A stretch of DNA of 64,000 nucleotides from Anaerolinea sp. (GTDB lineage: Bacteria; Chloroflexota; Anaerolineae; Anaerolineales; Anaerolineaceae). Position numbers and translations under genes: made by a program. The stretch's first letter is position 1; the number at the start of each line of letters is the position of its first letter. The notes under the pieces were generated by a model. That model saw nothing but the letters and a program-made list of their open reading frames with translations. It made no database searches and was not told the DNA's origin. Below are positions 52,885-62,113 of this stretch, piece after piece. The stretch covers positions 367,440 through 431,439 of the forward strand of contig DYEC01000012.1 in NCBI GenBank assembly GCA_020725865.1, read 5' to 3'.

Positions 52885-54216
52885 ATGGCTGAAGCGGGAA
52901 CAATCATCTTACCTGACTGGATAATTACCACTCCATTAGAACCCCCAAAGGCAGGTTGGGGAATTCGCATACTGGATGACCTAATCGCGGACATTGCCCC
53001 GAATCAAGAGCTACGCCAGCGTTATCCCAATGATACAGTCTGGAATGCCAACGAACATATTTTGGCACCGGGTTTCGTGGATGCCCATACCCATCTTTAC
53101 GGTGTATTGGCACACGGCATTCCTTTAGCCAAAGCTCCTTCAGGATTTTGGCCCTTTCTTGAAGATTTTTGGTGGCCCTTGGTAGAGAATCAACTGACAC
53201 AAGAAATGATTTGCGCCGCCACTGATCTTCAATGTGCCAAAATGCTCAAATCGGGCATCACTTCTTTCTATGATTGCACTGAGGCGCCTTTTGCTCTTCC
53301 TGGATGTCTCTTCGCACAGGCAGAAGTTGTTAAAAAGCGCGGGCTGCGGGGTATTTTATCCTTTGAAGCAACCGAACGGGTCAGCAAAGAAAATGGACAG
53401 CTCGGCCTAAAAGAAAACGCAGATTTTATTGATTATTGTCAAAGCACCCCCGGCATTGTAAGTGGCTTAATGTGTTTTCACACTACGTTTACTTGTTCGA
53501 AAGAGTTCATCCTCCAAGCTTTTGAGATAGCGAACGAACGTCGAGTGCTCACACATATGCACTGTTCCGAAGGCACGTATGAACCAGAATACGCCCGTAA
53601 ACACTTTGGTATGCGTCCAATTCATTATTACAAGAGCCTAGGGGTAGCCGGGCCGGGTATGCTAGCGTCCCAATGTGTTCAGATTGATGCCTCTGAAATT
53701 GCCGTCATGGCAGAAATGGGGATAAAGATGTCCCACATGCCGCTGTCCAACTGTGAAGTAGGCGGCGGAATTGCGCCACTTCCAGAATTAGTTGAAGCAG
53801 GGGTAACTGCAGGTTTAGGAACTGACGGCTATATTATTGATTTCTTTGAAGTCATGCGCGGTGCCTTCCTAATCCACAAAGCTTCTCATCGTGATCCGCG
53901 TGTAATGCCAGCTAATCAAGTTTGGTATCTAGCGACTGAAGGCGGTGCAAAAGTTATAGGACTAGAGAAAGTCGGAAGACTGGAAATTGGCTGGAAAGCA
54001 GATTGTCAATTAATCAAAGCGAATTTACCAACGCCAATCGAGGAACACAACCTGTATGAGCAGACCCTGTTGTATTGCAATCACAACGATGTCCAGGCAA
54101 CAATAGTCAATGGGCAAATCCTTGTCCAAGACGGCAATGTGTTAAACGTTGATATGAGTGAACTAAGGCAAAAAAGTCAACAAGCAGCCTTGCAATTATG
54201 GGAAAAGGCATCTTGA
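52885..54216 (+). CDS. ATZ/TRZ-family amidohydrolase 3, one metal-site His replaced
   Basis: The 443-residue enzyme has DAHTHLYG, HMHCSEG and GTDGYIID, but where the group has VHCV it has ASQCVQID, so the fourth conserved His is a Gln. It may bind metal differently or use another chemistry, such as SsnA-like ring opening. It follows the dihydropyrimidinase by 17 bases with AAGGAG upstream. It is the most diverged of the four paralogues in the window. Confidence 0.85.
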   Translation: MAEAGTIILPDWIITTPLEPPKAGWGIRILDDLIADIAPNQELRQRYPNDTVWNANEHILAPGFVDAHTHLYGVLAHGIPLAKAPSGFWPFLEDFWWPLVENQLTQEMICAATDLQCAKMLKSGITSFYDCTEAPFALPGCLFAQAEVVKKRGLRGILSFEATERVSKENGQLGLKENADFIDYCQSTPGIVSGLMCFHTTFTCSKEFILQAFEIANERRVLTHMHCSEGTYEPEYARKHFGMRPIHYYKSLGVAGPGMLASQCVQIDASEIAVMAEMGIKMSHMPLSNCEVGGGIAPLPELVEAGVTAGLGTDGYIIDFFEVMRGAFLIHKASHRDPRVMPANQVWYLATEGGAKVIGLEKVGRLEIGWKADCQLIKANLPTPIEEHNLYEQTLLYCNHNDVQATIVNGQILVQDGNVLNVDMSELRQKSQQAALQLWEKAS

Positions 54217-54236
54217 ATTAATCCAAGAGCTCAACG

Positions 54237-55544
54237 ATGGCGCAATCATTTGACCTCTTGATTCAAAACGGTCATGTTTTCACTGAAACAGGATGGTTAT
54301 CCCCAGGCTACGTGGTTATTGATTCGGGCTGTATCCGACAGATTAAAAATGGAGAGGCACCCCAAGAAATCGTATCCCTGGCGAAGAGAGTGATCAATGC
54401 TTCGGGAATGGCTGTCATTCCTGGTCTCACTAACGCTCATACGCACTTATGTCAGACCTTTATGCGCGGACTGGCAAATGGACGTCCGCTGCTTTCATGG
54501 CTTAAAGAGCTGATTTGGCCCCTGCAGGCTGCAATGGGGTCAAGCGAAGTGGCTCTAGCTGCTACGCTCGGATTAGTCGAAAATTTGCATTCCGGCGTCA
54601 CCCACGTTGTCAATCATCATAAGATCACGCACACCTTAGAACACACCCAGGTTGTTTGTCAAGCAGCACAAAAAATTGGAATACGTTGCACAATTGCGCG
54701 TGCATGGTCAGATCGCGGTTCAGGAGCAGAAGGTCAGCGAGCTATCCTGGACGAACTAGAAGAATTATTCTCTACTTGCCATAACGTCAGTCCTCTCATT
54801 AGGATAGCAAACGGTCCGCTAACTCCTTGGCGTGCAACCGCCGAAACGCTACAACGTACTCACGCACTGGCACAACACTACAATAGCTTTACACACATCC
54901 ATGTTGCTGAAACAAGAGATGAAGTTCAGATGACGCTCAACGAGACCGGATTAAGACCCATCGCTTGGTTAGATGCACTCGGTGTGCTTGGGACGGATTG
55001 TCAAATCGTCCATGGCGTTTGGGTAGATGAACAAGAAATTAGTTTACTACGCGAACGAAAATCCCTGGTAATCCATTGTCCAGTGAGTAATGCAGTTCTA
55101 GGTTCGGGCATTGCGCCGGTGGTTCAATTCCTACAGCAGGACATTCAAGTGCTCTTAGGAACAGATGGTTCAGCCAGCAATGATACACAAGACATGTTTG
55201 AAACCATGAAAATGGCTTTGTGCCTTGGACGCGTCAAGGCACTGGACCCAATGGTGCTTTCGCCGCAGAAAGTGCTTGAAATGGGTTTTGCCGGAAAATC
55301 AATCCGTGAGAATCAACCTGCTGATTTGGTTTTGGTTGAGCTAGACTCCAGCCATACTGTGCCTGTTCACGACATCGTCTCTGCGCTTATTTTGTGTAGT
55401 CGCAGCTCGGATGTACATACAGTGATTGTGGATGGCAAGATTGTTCTGGAAAACCATCAGATATGCGCATTGGACGAAAAAGCCTTAATCCAAGAGTGCA
55501 ATCATGCCGCTAAAAAATTGCTTGAAAGAGCAGGGATTTCCTGA
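54237..55544 (+). CDS. ATZ/TRZ-family amidohydrolase (aminohydrolase) 4
   Basis: The 435-residue enzyme has NAHTHLCQTFMRG, HIHVAETRDEVQ, VHGVWVDEQE and GTDGSASNDTQDMFE. It is of the same group as the enzymes at 14198 and 29814, and resembles the 14198 copy closely through the metal motifs. It starts 20 bases after the stop of amidohydrolase 3, and its ATG lacks a strong ribosome-binding site, so coupling is likely. Confidence 0.87.
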   Translation: MAQSFDLLIQNGHVFTETGWLSPGYVVIDSGCIRQIKNGEAPQEIVSLAKRVINASGMAVIPGLTNAHTHLCQTFMRGLANGRPLLSWLKELIWPLQAAMGSSEVALAATLGLVENLHSGVTHVVNHHKITHTLEHTQVVCQAAQKIGIRCTIARAWSDRGSGAEGQRAILDELEELFSTCHNVSPLIRIANGPLTPWRATAETLQRTHALAQHYNSFTHIHVAETRDEVQMTLNETGLRPIAWLDALGVLGTDCQIVHGVWVDEQEISLLRERKSLVIHCPVSNAVLGSGIAPVVQFLQQDIQVLLGTDGSASNDTQDMFETMKMALCLGRVKALDPMVLSPQKVLEMGFAGKSIRENQPADLVLVELDSSHTVPVHDIVSALILCSRSSDVHTVIVDGKIVLENHQICALDEKALIQECNHAAKKLLERAGIS

Positions 55545-55557
55545 AGAGGGAAAAAAG

Positions 55558-56937
55558 ATGACCACCAAGATTTACAATCTGCGCACTTTCCTTGATAAGT
55601 TGAACGAAACTGGACAATTGACCAGAATCAGCAAGCCAGTTTCTATCGTGCATGAACTGGCAAATGTGGCGGCAACACTTGTCCGTCAAGGCGGCGGAGC
55701 AGTGTTATTTGAACATCCTGTTGGCACAAAAGAAACGTTTTCCTGGCCCATTTTCACAAACGCCGTGGCAAATCAGACTTCAGCCGCAATTGCTCTTAAC
55801 TGTGCCACTGCTGAAGTTACGGAACGAATGGGCTGGGCGTTAGAACCTGCCAATGGTATTCGCCCGCAATTCACAGATGAACAACCACCTTGGAAACAAA
55901 ACATTATCAAGGGAAATGACATCGATCTCTATCGCCTTCCCATTCCAACCCACGGCAAACTAGATGGCGGTCCCTTTATCACGGGCGGGGTTACCGTGAC
56001 ACGTGATCCAATTTCTGGGCGCGGCAATCTTTCCTATAACCGTATGCAGGTGCTGGGAAAAAGCACCTTTGGTTTCAATGTCAACGAATGGCGGCATGTT
56101 ATGCAGTTTTACAAGGTGCAACAAGAAAAAAATGAACCCTTACAGGTTGCAATCATCATTGGTTTGGATCCGGCAATCAGTATCGCCGCGGGCGCTCGTT
56201 ATGATGATGATGAATTGCTGATCGCTGGCGCCATTCGCGGTGAACCCGTCAAGGTGACCAAAGGTGTTACCGTTGATTTAGATATTCCCGTCGAAGCTGA
56301 GATTGTGATAGAAGGATACTTACCGCCACACAAACGTCAAAAAGAAGGTCCGCTTGCAGAATTTCATGGATATTATGGTGAGCTTTGGGAAAGCCCGATC
56401 TTTGAAGTAACTGCCATTTGCTATCGTGATAATCCCATCTATCAAACGATCATTCCCGGCTGGTCTGAGCATATTTATATTGGCAATGTTTTGCCGCGTG
56501 AACCTTTACTGCTCAGATTTGTCCGCCATGTTAGTAAGAATGTTGTCGGATTACACATTCCTCCTTACAGCAATGGATTCACTGCAATCGTGCAGATTAA
56601 TAAAAGCAATCCCGGCGAACCCAAGAACGTCGCTATGGCGGCTTTCACAGCGCATGTCAACATCGCGAAAGTAATTGTCATTGATTCAGATGTGAACATG
56701 TATGATCCAGCGGACATCCTATGGGCATTATCGAACCGCGTTGACTGGTCGCGCGATATCTTTTTGGTGCCAGGCGCTCAGGGACATGAGATGGATCCAA
56801 CCGCAGATATGCGCGGCGTGCAAACCAAAATTGGCATTGACGCCACATATAAACCCGAACGCAGGGATTATGGTGAACGCATTCAATACCCTGAAGTAGA
56901 TCTCAGTCAGTATCTAAATTCCGCGAGAAAAGGATAA
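55558..56937 (+). CDS. UbiD-family prenylated-FMN decarboxylase
   Basis: The 459-residue protein is a UbiD-type (de)carboxylase: RTFLDKLNETGQL start, PVGTKETFSWPIFTN, HGKLDGGPFITGG, and EFHGYYGELWESPIF are family segments. UbiD enzymes need prenylated FMN made by UbiX, which is not in the window. In this operon it could decarboxylate an imidazole or other heterocyclic carboxylate. The start at 55558 is the ATG after AAGAGGG. The open frame begins 18 codons earlier inside the deaminase gene. Confidence 0.85.
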   Translation: MTTKIYNLRTFLDKLNETGQLTRISKPVSIVHELANVAATLVRQGGGAVLFEHPVGTKETFSWPIFTNAVANQTSAAIALNCATAEVTERMGWALEPANGIRPQFTDEQPPWKQNIIKGNDIDLYRLPIPTHGKLDGGPFITGGVTVTRDPISGRGNLSYNRMQVLGKSTFGFNVNEWRHVMQFYKVQQEKNEPLQVAIIIGLDPAISIAAGARYDDDELLIAGAIRGEPVKVTKGVTVDLDIPVEAEIVIEGYLPPHKRQKEGPLAEFHGYYGELWESPIFEVTAICYRDNPIYQTIIPGWSEHIYIGNVLPREPLLLRFVRHVSKNVVGLHIPPYSNGFTAIVQINKSNPGEPKNVAMAAFTAHVNIAKVIVIDSDVNMYDPADILWALSNRVDWSRDIFLVPGAQGHEMDPTADMRGVQTKIGIDATYKPERRDYGERIQYPEVDLSQYLNSARKG

Positions 56938-56946
56938 TGTATTCCA

Positions 56947-58158
56947 ATGAGCAACGATATTGCTTCACTGGCAAAGGAAATTGCCAAAGTTGCAGACAGC
57001 CTAAATTCTCAGATGATAAACTTTCTAGCTGATCTTATCCGCATCCAAAGTTACACCGGACAGGAACGAGAAGCTGTTGAACGCACCCTTAAGGAGCTAA
57101 CCGCAATCGGGTGCGAAGAAGTATGGATGGATAGTGCCGGCAACGCTTTAGGAAGAATTGGTTCGGGGAAACAGCTCATCTTATATGACGCTCACCTGGA
57201 TACAAACGAAGTTGCCGATGAAAGTGAATGGCCTCACCTACCGTTAGAGCCTGTCATACAAAATGGAGCCATGTGGGGACTAGGTGCGTCGGATTGTAAA
57301 GGAGGTGTGGCATCCATTGTTTATGGCGCTGCTATTCTCAAGGCACTCAAATTAAGCGGTGATTTCTCTTTGATCGTCATGGGTGCAACTCTGGAAGAGG
57401 ATGCAGAAGGCTTTGCCCTACGTTCTTTGGTGGAAAAAGATGGACTAAAGCCGGATGTGGTCTTAATAGCCGAAGCAACTGATTTGGCATTAAGTATCGG
57501 ACAACGCGGACGCTGCGAGGTGCGTGTCAGAACAACTGGCAAAGCTGCCCATGCCAGTCAGCCAGAACTAGGTGAGAACGCTATTATGAAAATGGTCCCG
57601 GTTCTTCAAGGATTAGATGCCATGATTCCTTCTCTGCCCAAGCATCCTGTCTTTGGCACAGGACATCAGGTTGTGTCCCTGATTACTGGACCAAATACGC
57701 CAAACTCTGTTCCAAGCTGGTGCGAAGTAACGCTTGATCGTCGTATCGTTCCCGGTGAAACTGCCGAATCGGTATTGGAGGGTATTCGCCGCGTTGTCGA
57801 ACCTTTAGGCGCACAAGCGTATATTCCCGACCAACCTGTATTAACCCACACTGGTCAACGCCTTGATGGACCGAGCTTCTATCCGGGCTGGGAATTATCC
57901 CAAGACTCACCTTTATTCAAATCAAGCCAGAAAACCTGCCAAATGCTGTGGGGAAAGCCAGCCGACGTGATTGTCTGGAAGTTTAGCACAGATGGCGCCT
58001 ATTCCGCCGGAACAGCCGGCATACCCACAATTGGCTTTGGACCACAGGAAGCTCAATACATCCATACGCCACAGGATCAAGTGAATCTTGAAAAAGTCCG
58101 CAAGGCGGCAATGTTTTACGCGCTGTTTCCAATTTTGTATACTATGCAAAATACATGA
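56947..58158 (+). CDS. YgeY-like M20 hydrolase
   Basis: The 403-residue protein is of the M20 family, with LYDAHLDTNEV, WGLGASDCKGGVAS, ATLEEDAEGF and HASQPELG as metal and catalytic regions. The layout is that of YgeY, the hydrolase linked to ygeW and hyuA in E. coli purine-type clusters. It acts on an N-carbamoyl or peptide-like bond; the true substrate is unknown. It directly precedes the second YgeW-like gene, as the E. coli ygeW-ygeX-ygeY set would suggest. Confidence 0.85.
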   Translation: MSNDIASLAKEIAKVADSLNSQMINFLADLIRIQSYTGQEREAVERTLKELTAIGCEEVWMDSAGNALGRIGSGKQLILYDAHLDTNEVADESEWPHLPLEPVIQNGAMWGLGASDCKGGVASIVYGAAILKALKLSGDFSLIVMGATLEEDAEGFALRSLVEKDGLKPDVVLIAEATDLALSIGQRGRCEVRVRTTGKAAHASQPELGENAIMKMVPVLQGLDAMIPSLPKHPVFGTGHQVVSLITGPNTPNSVPSWCEVTLDRRIVPGETAESVLEGIRRVVEPLGAQAYIPDQPVLTHTGQRLDGPSFYPGWELSQDSPLFKSSQKTCQMLWGKPADVIVWKFSTDGAYSAGTAGIPTIGFGPQEAQYIHTPQDQVNLEKVRKAAMFYALFPILYTMQNT

Positions 58159-58199
58159 CATTCACAACTAAAAAAATTTTTTTCATAAGGAGAGAAAAA

Positions 58200-59192
58200 A
58201 TGCAAACCACGTTATTTAATAAAGACTTTATTACCACTGAAGATTGGTCAGTTCATGAATTAGAGGCAATGCTTGAGGCTGCTGGTGAGCTCAAGCGCCG
58301 TTTTGCCTTTGGCGAGCCCCATGATCATATCCTCCGCGCAAAAACACTCTTTATGTTGTTCTTCGAAGAGTCGACTCGCACACGAAATTCGTTTGAATCG
58401 GGCATCACCCAATTAGGCGGACACGCCATCTATCTCACGCCAAGCGCCACTCAAGTGGGACATGGCGAAAGCGCCAAAGATACCGGTATGGTACTGGAAC
58501 GTTACGGACATGGCATCGCCGTTCGCGATTGCCGGACAAATATTGGTCAAGCCTATCAATATGACTTGGCAAAATGGATTGACATTCCGGTAATTTCCAT
58601 GCAAGACGATGTAGATCACCCCTGTCAGGCTATGGCTGACCTGATGACTATCCGTGAAAAGTTCGGCACCAACCTGCGCGGTCTGAAATTTGTGATTTCC
58701 TGGACCTATGCCCCCAAATACGTCCGTCCGCTCTCAGTTCCACAAGCATTGATTATGCTGATGACTCGTTTTGGCATGGATGTTACTCTGGCACATCCAA
58801 AAGGTTTTGAAATGATGCCCAAATGCCTCGAAGCCGCTCGCAAACACGCAGAAGAAAACGGCACAAAATTCGAGGTTATTGACGATATGGATGAAGCTTT
58901 CAAAGACGCTGATATTGTGTACCCCAAGAGCTGGGGTCCCATTATGGTCACCGAAGAACCCAAGGAAGTCCAAGCCATGTGTGATCAGCACAAAGATTGG
59001 ATTGCCGATGAGCGGAGAATGGCGTTAACTCGCAAGCATTCAATTTACATGCACTGCATGCCTATTGACCGAGGTTATGAGGCAACCGACGCTGTTATTG
59101 ATGGACCACACTCCGTCATCTATGACGAAGCAGAAAACCGCCTACACGTGCAAAAAGCGCTCATGGCATTGACAATGGGTGGGCGGATTTAA
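58200..59192 (+). CDS. YgeW-like knotted carbamoyltransferase 2
   Basis: The 330-residue paralogue of the enzyme at 48700 has STRTR, HPCQAMAD and HCMPIDRG. The start at 58200 follows AAGGAGAG; the frame is open 15 codons earlier. Two different YgeW-like enzymes in one island could serve two ureido groups of one intermediate, or two pathways. This one is coupled to YgeY-like, MoaD-like and AOR-3 genes. Confidence 0.87.
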   Translation: MQTTLFNKDFITTEDWSVHELEAMLEAAGELKRRFAFGEPHDHILRAKTLFMLFFEESTRTRNSFESGITQLGGHAIYLTPSATQVGHGESAKDTGMVLERYGHGIAVRDCRTNIGQAYQYDLAKWIDIPVISMQDDVDHPCQAMADLMTIREKFGTNLRGLKFVISWTYAPKYVRPLSVPQALIMLMTRFGMDVTLAHPKGFEMMPKCLEAARKHAEENGTKFEVIDDMDEAFKDADIVYPKSWGPIMVTEEPKEVQAMCDQHKDWIADERRMALTRKHSIYMHCMPIDRGYEATDAVIDGPHSVIYDEAENRLHVQKALMALTMGGRI

Positions 59193-59213
59193 TCCTGTAT
59201 CTTAAAGGGGTGT

Positions 59214-59498
59214 TTGCTCGAGATACCTGAAAACGGGCAAACACCCTACCTTTCTCAGAACGAGACTATGGAAAAAGCCGTCAGCATCTGGATGGAGAAA
59301 TCTTTGCTGGGCACGAATACCAGCCAAACAGTGATTGTTGACGCCGGACAAAACATCCTGCAGACATTACAATACATAAACATTCGATTGCGTCAGCCCG
59401 TTGCAGCCATCGTTAACGGCAAAACGGTAGATTTAACCGAGTATATCTTACAACCGGGTGACAACGTTCAGCTCATCCCCCAAATTGGAGGAGGGTAA
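59214..59498 (+). CDS. MoaD/ThiS-like protein ending in Gly-Gly-Gly
   Basis: The short protein (94 residues from a TTG, or 76 from the ATG at 59268) has the ubiquitin-like pattern VNGKTVDL...LQPGDNVQLIPQIGGG with a free C-terminal GGG. Unlike the first MoaD-like protein it can be adenylated directly. It precedes AOR-3 by 5 bases. The N-terminal part up to residue 18 is not typical of MoaD. Confidence 0.72.
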   Translation: MLEIPENGQTPYLSQNETMEKAVSIWMEKSLLGTNTSQTVIVDAGQNILQTLQYINIRLRQPVAAIVNGKTVDLTEYILQPGDNVQLIPQIGGG

Positions 59499-59503
59499 AT
59501 CCC

Positions 59504-61414
59504 ATGACCATTATCGGAAAAACCTTTTCCATCAATAACCGTCCCGAAACACTTACAAAGGAACTATCCTATACCGGGAAAATATTGAGGGTAAATCTGA
59601 ACAACGGCAGAATCTGGGTAGAAGAACCCGAGGAAGCATTTTACCGAAAGTTAATTGGAGGACGCGGATTCATTCTCCATTATTTGCTTACAGAGTTACC
59701 CTCTAGAATAGATGCACTGGACGCACAAAACTTGCTGATATTTGCGCCCGGTGTATTAAGCGGAACAGTGTTGCCCGGAACGGGTCGCCACGCAGTGGGC
59801 GCCAAATCGCCGCTCACCGGGGCACTCGCCAGTGCAGAAGCGGGTGGGTGGTTTGGATCAGAGTTAAAACGAACAGGTTTTGACGCAATTATTATTCAGG
59901 GACGCAGTGATGTCCCTGTGTACTTATGGATTAAAGATGGAACTGTCGAAATCAAAGATGCCAGCCATCTATGGGGAAAAACGGTGGGGGATACTCACCA
60001 AATGATTGCCGACGAACTGGACGAACCAAAGATTCGCTCTGCAATTATAGGGCCTGCCGGTGAAAATCTGGTGCGGTACGCAGCCGTTATCCATGATAAG
60101 AATCGCGCTGCAGGGCGCTCCGGTTTGGGCGCTGTGATGGGAAGCAAAAACTTGAAAGCTGTTATCGTGCGCGGCTCAAATAAAGTCGGGCTGGCGGATA
60201 AAGCGTTGATGCAAACCGTCCAGCGATGGATCAACAGTAATTATAAAACTCTTATGAGCTGGGCAGTTACCTATGGTACTTCGGGATCAGTCAAGTTTAA
60301 CCATGACTCGGGCGGTACAGCGATACGCAATTATCTGGATAACGCGCTGGAAGGTATAGAAAATCTTGATGCGCGCTCGTTTTTCCAGTATTTACTTAAA
60401 GACCGCGATACCTGCAATCAATGCCCGGTGCGCTGCAAGCTCGTTGTGGAGTATCACGACAAGGATTTACATATTGATCCTCGATACGGCGGACCAGAAT
60501 ACGAAACAATTGGTGCGATGGGTCCGCTATGCGGTATTAATGATGCAATTGCGGTAGCAAAAGCACATGAGCTCTGTTCTGCCTATGGATTGGATACGAT
60601 TTCAACCGGCGCTACCATTGCTTTCACCATGGAATGCGCGGCAGAAGGATTGCTGAGCGGTTACGATTTTCTGCCGTCTTTTGGCAATGCCGAATCATTG
60701 ATTGAGAGCATTCATCGAATAGCCAAACGGGAAGGAATTGGCAATGAGATGGCAGAAGGCAGCGCACGCATGGCACAAAAACTCGGTGAAAAAGCCCAAT
60801 CTATACTGGCGGTTGCGCGCGGTCAAGAGCTGCCATTGCACGATCCCCGCTACAAAAATTTATGCGCTATGGGATATGCGTTATCAGCAACCGGGGCAGA
60901 CCATCAACATAATCTGATTGACAATTTCGCGAATTTTCCCGGTTCGGAAGTTTGCTTACGTCTGGAGGAAATGGGAGTGCAAACTCCACTGCCGCTTTGG
61001 GGAATCAATGATCATAAAATTGAAGGGTTTGTCTACGAAACTGCATTCAAAAACTTTCTCGACAGCGCAGTAATCTGTCATTTTTATCCTTATCAGTTCA
61101 AGCACGTGGCAGATGCGCTTGGCGGAGCTTGCGGCTGGGATATGACACCGACAGAAATTTATGAAATTGGTTCGAGAATCATTAACATGGCTCGATTGTT
61201 CCTGATTCGAGAAGGATTTACGGATAAGGATGATACCTTATCGGCGCGAGCTTTCTATAAGCTTTCAAGCGGGCCGATTGCCGGCAGAGGATTGACACCA
61301 GAGGAATTGAAATATTGGATACAAAAGTACTATATGTGCATGGGATGGTCAAACGAAGGTGCTCCTACCCCTGAAACGCTGGCTCACCTGAACATAAACT
61401 ACCCCATTGCCTGA
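59504..61414 (+). CDS. Tungsten aldehyde:ferredoxin oxidoreductase family protein, AOR-3
   Basis: The 636-residue protein has IGGRGFILHYLL (residues 51-62), C304, C307 and C311 (CNQCPVRC), a fourth ligand C525 in SAVICHF, and GPEYETIGAMGP. It is the last gene of the rightward operon and precedes an intrinsic terminator. An N-terminal extension of about 20 residues before the core GKILRVNL distinguishes it from the other two. Confidence 0.9.
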   Translation: MTIIGKTFSINNRPETLTKELSYTGKILRVNLNNGRIWVEEPEEAFYRKLIGGRGFILHYLLTELPSRIDALDAQNLLIFAPGVLSGTVLPGTGRHAVGAKSPLTGALASAEAGGWFGSELKRTGFDAIIIQGRSDVPVYLWIKDGTVEIKDASHLWGKTVGDTHQMIADELDEPKIRSAIIGPAGENLVRYAAVIHDKNRAAGRSGLGAVMGSKNLKAVIVRGSNKVGLADKALMQTVQRWINSNYKTLMSWAVTYGTSGSVKFNHDSGGTAIRNYLDNALEGIENLDARSFFQYLLKDRDTCNQCPVRCKLVVEYHDKDLHIDPRYGGPEYETIGAMGPLCGINDAIAVAKAHELCSAYGLDTISTGATIAFTMECAAEGLLSGYDFLPSFGNAESLIESIHRIAKREGIGNEMAEGSARMAQKLGEKAQSILAVARGQELPLHDPRYKNLCAMGYALSATGADHQHNLIDNFANFPGSEVCLRLEEMGVQTPLPLWGINDHKIEGFVYETAFKNFLDSAVICHFYPYQFKHVADALGGACGWDMTPTEIYEIGSRIINMARLFLIREGFTDKDDTLSARAFYKLSSGPIAGRGLTPEELKYWIQKYYMCMGWSNEGAPTPETLAHLNINYPIA

Positions 61415-61423
61415 CAAGAAGAC

Positions 61424-61452
61424 AAAAATCGGGCAACCAACGCCCGATTTTT
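61424..61452 (+). terminator. Intrinsic terminator of the right-arm operon
   Basis: A perfect 11-bp stem AAAAATCGGGC/GCCCGATTTTT (61424-61434 with 61442-61452, 7-base loop) with a T-rich flank on the plus strand closes the operon ending with AOR-3. Confidence 0.85.
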
Positions 61453-61558
61453 ATTTTGCTCAATGAGTTTTTTACAAGCGAAACATTAAAACCGTTTTTT
61501 TACGGTACAATCTCAAAAGGCTACGGATATATCGAAACGTATAGGCTTGATAAACACC

Positions 61559-62113
61559 ATGAATAATAAGCAAAGCACTCGTCTCCGCATTGTCGGCATT
61601 CTATCCGTGATTGTGATTGTAGGGCTGACTGTTTACGCATATTCAATGCGCGAGCAGATCATCGGCCTGCGCCGATATGGATATATTGGCATTTGGTTGA
61701 TTGAGTTTATTGCCAATGCTTCGGTTTTATTACCCATCCCCGGCTCGCTGGTCACTGCGGCGATGATCCCTTTGCTTCATTCTCCTTTGCTGGCGATCAT
61801 CTCCAGCAACGCGGCTGCGGTTGGCGAACTCACCGCTTATATGGCGGGGCTTGGAGGGAGCATCGTCGTCGAAAATCAACAGTGGTATGACAGAGTGAAA
61901 AAGTGGATCACTAAATTTGGCGGTGTAACGATTATGGTACTGGCGGCAATACCAAATCCGTTATTCGACACCGCCGGCTTGGTGGCAGGTGCGGCACGCA
62001 TGAATATGGTTCAGTTTTTCTTGTGGTGCTGGCTTGGTAAGTTCATCAACAGAACGATCCTGGTATTTGGCGGAGCTGCCTTATTCGAGTGGCTAAAATT
62101 CCTGATCGGTTAA
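61559..62113 (+). CDS. DedA/VTT-domain membrane protein
   Basis: The roughly 184-residue protein has several hydrophobic segments and the VTT/SNARE-associated motif FIANASVLLPIPGSLVTAA, with a re-entrant loop GELTAYMAGLGGS and PNPLFDTAGLVAGA. DedA-like proteins affect lipid transport and membrane homeostasis. It follows the island terminator, so it is the first gene outside it. The ATG at 61559 is preferred to an upstream TTG. It overlaps the FdhD stop by 21 bases. Confidence 0.82.
   Translation: MNNKQSTRLRIVGILSVIVIVGLTVYAYSMREQIIGLRRYGYIGIWLIEFIANASVLLPIPGSLVTAAMIPLLHSPLLAIISSNAAAVGELTAYMAGLGGSIVVENQQWYDRVKKWITKFGGVTIMVLAAIPNPLFDTAGLVAGAARMNMVQFFLWCWLGKFINRTILVFGGAALFEWLKFLIG

Noticed and set aside
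61453..61558. Strong promoter for the VTT gene
   Set aside because: TACAAT occurs at 61506-61511 but no acceptable -35 box is visible, so I did not list it.
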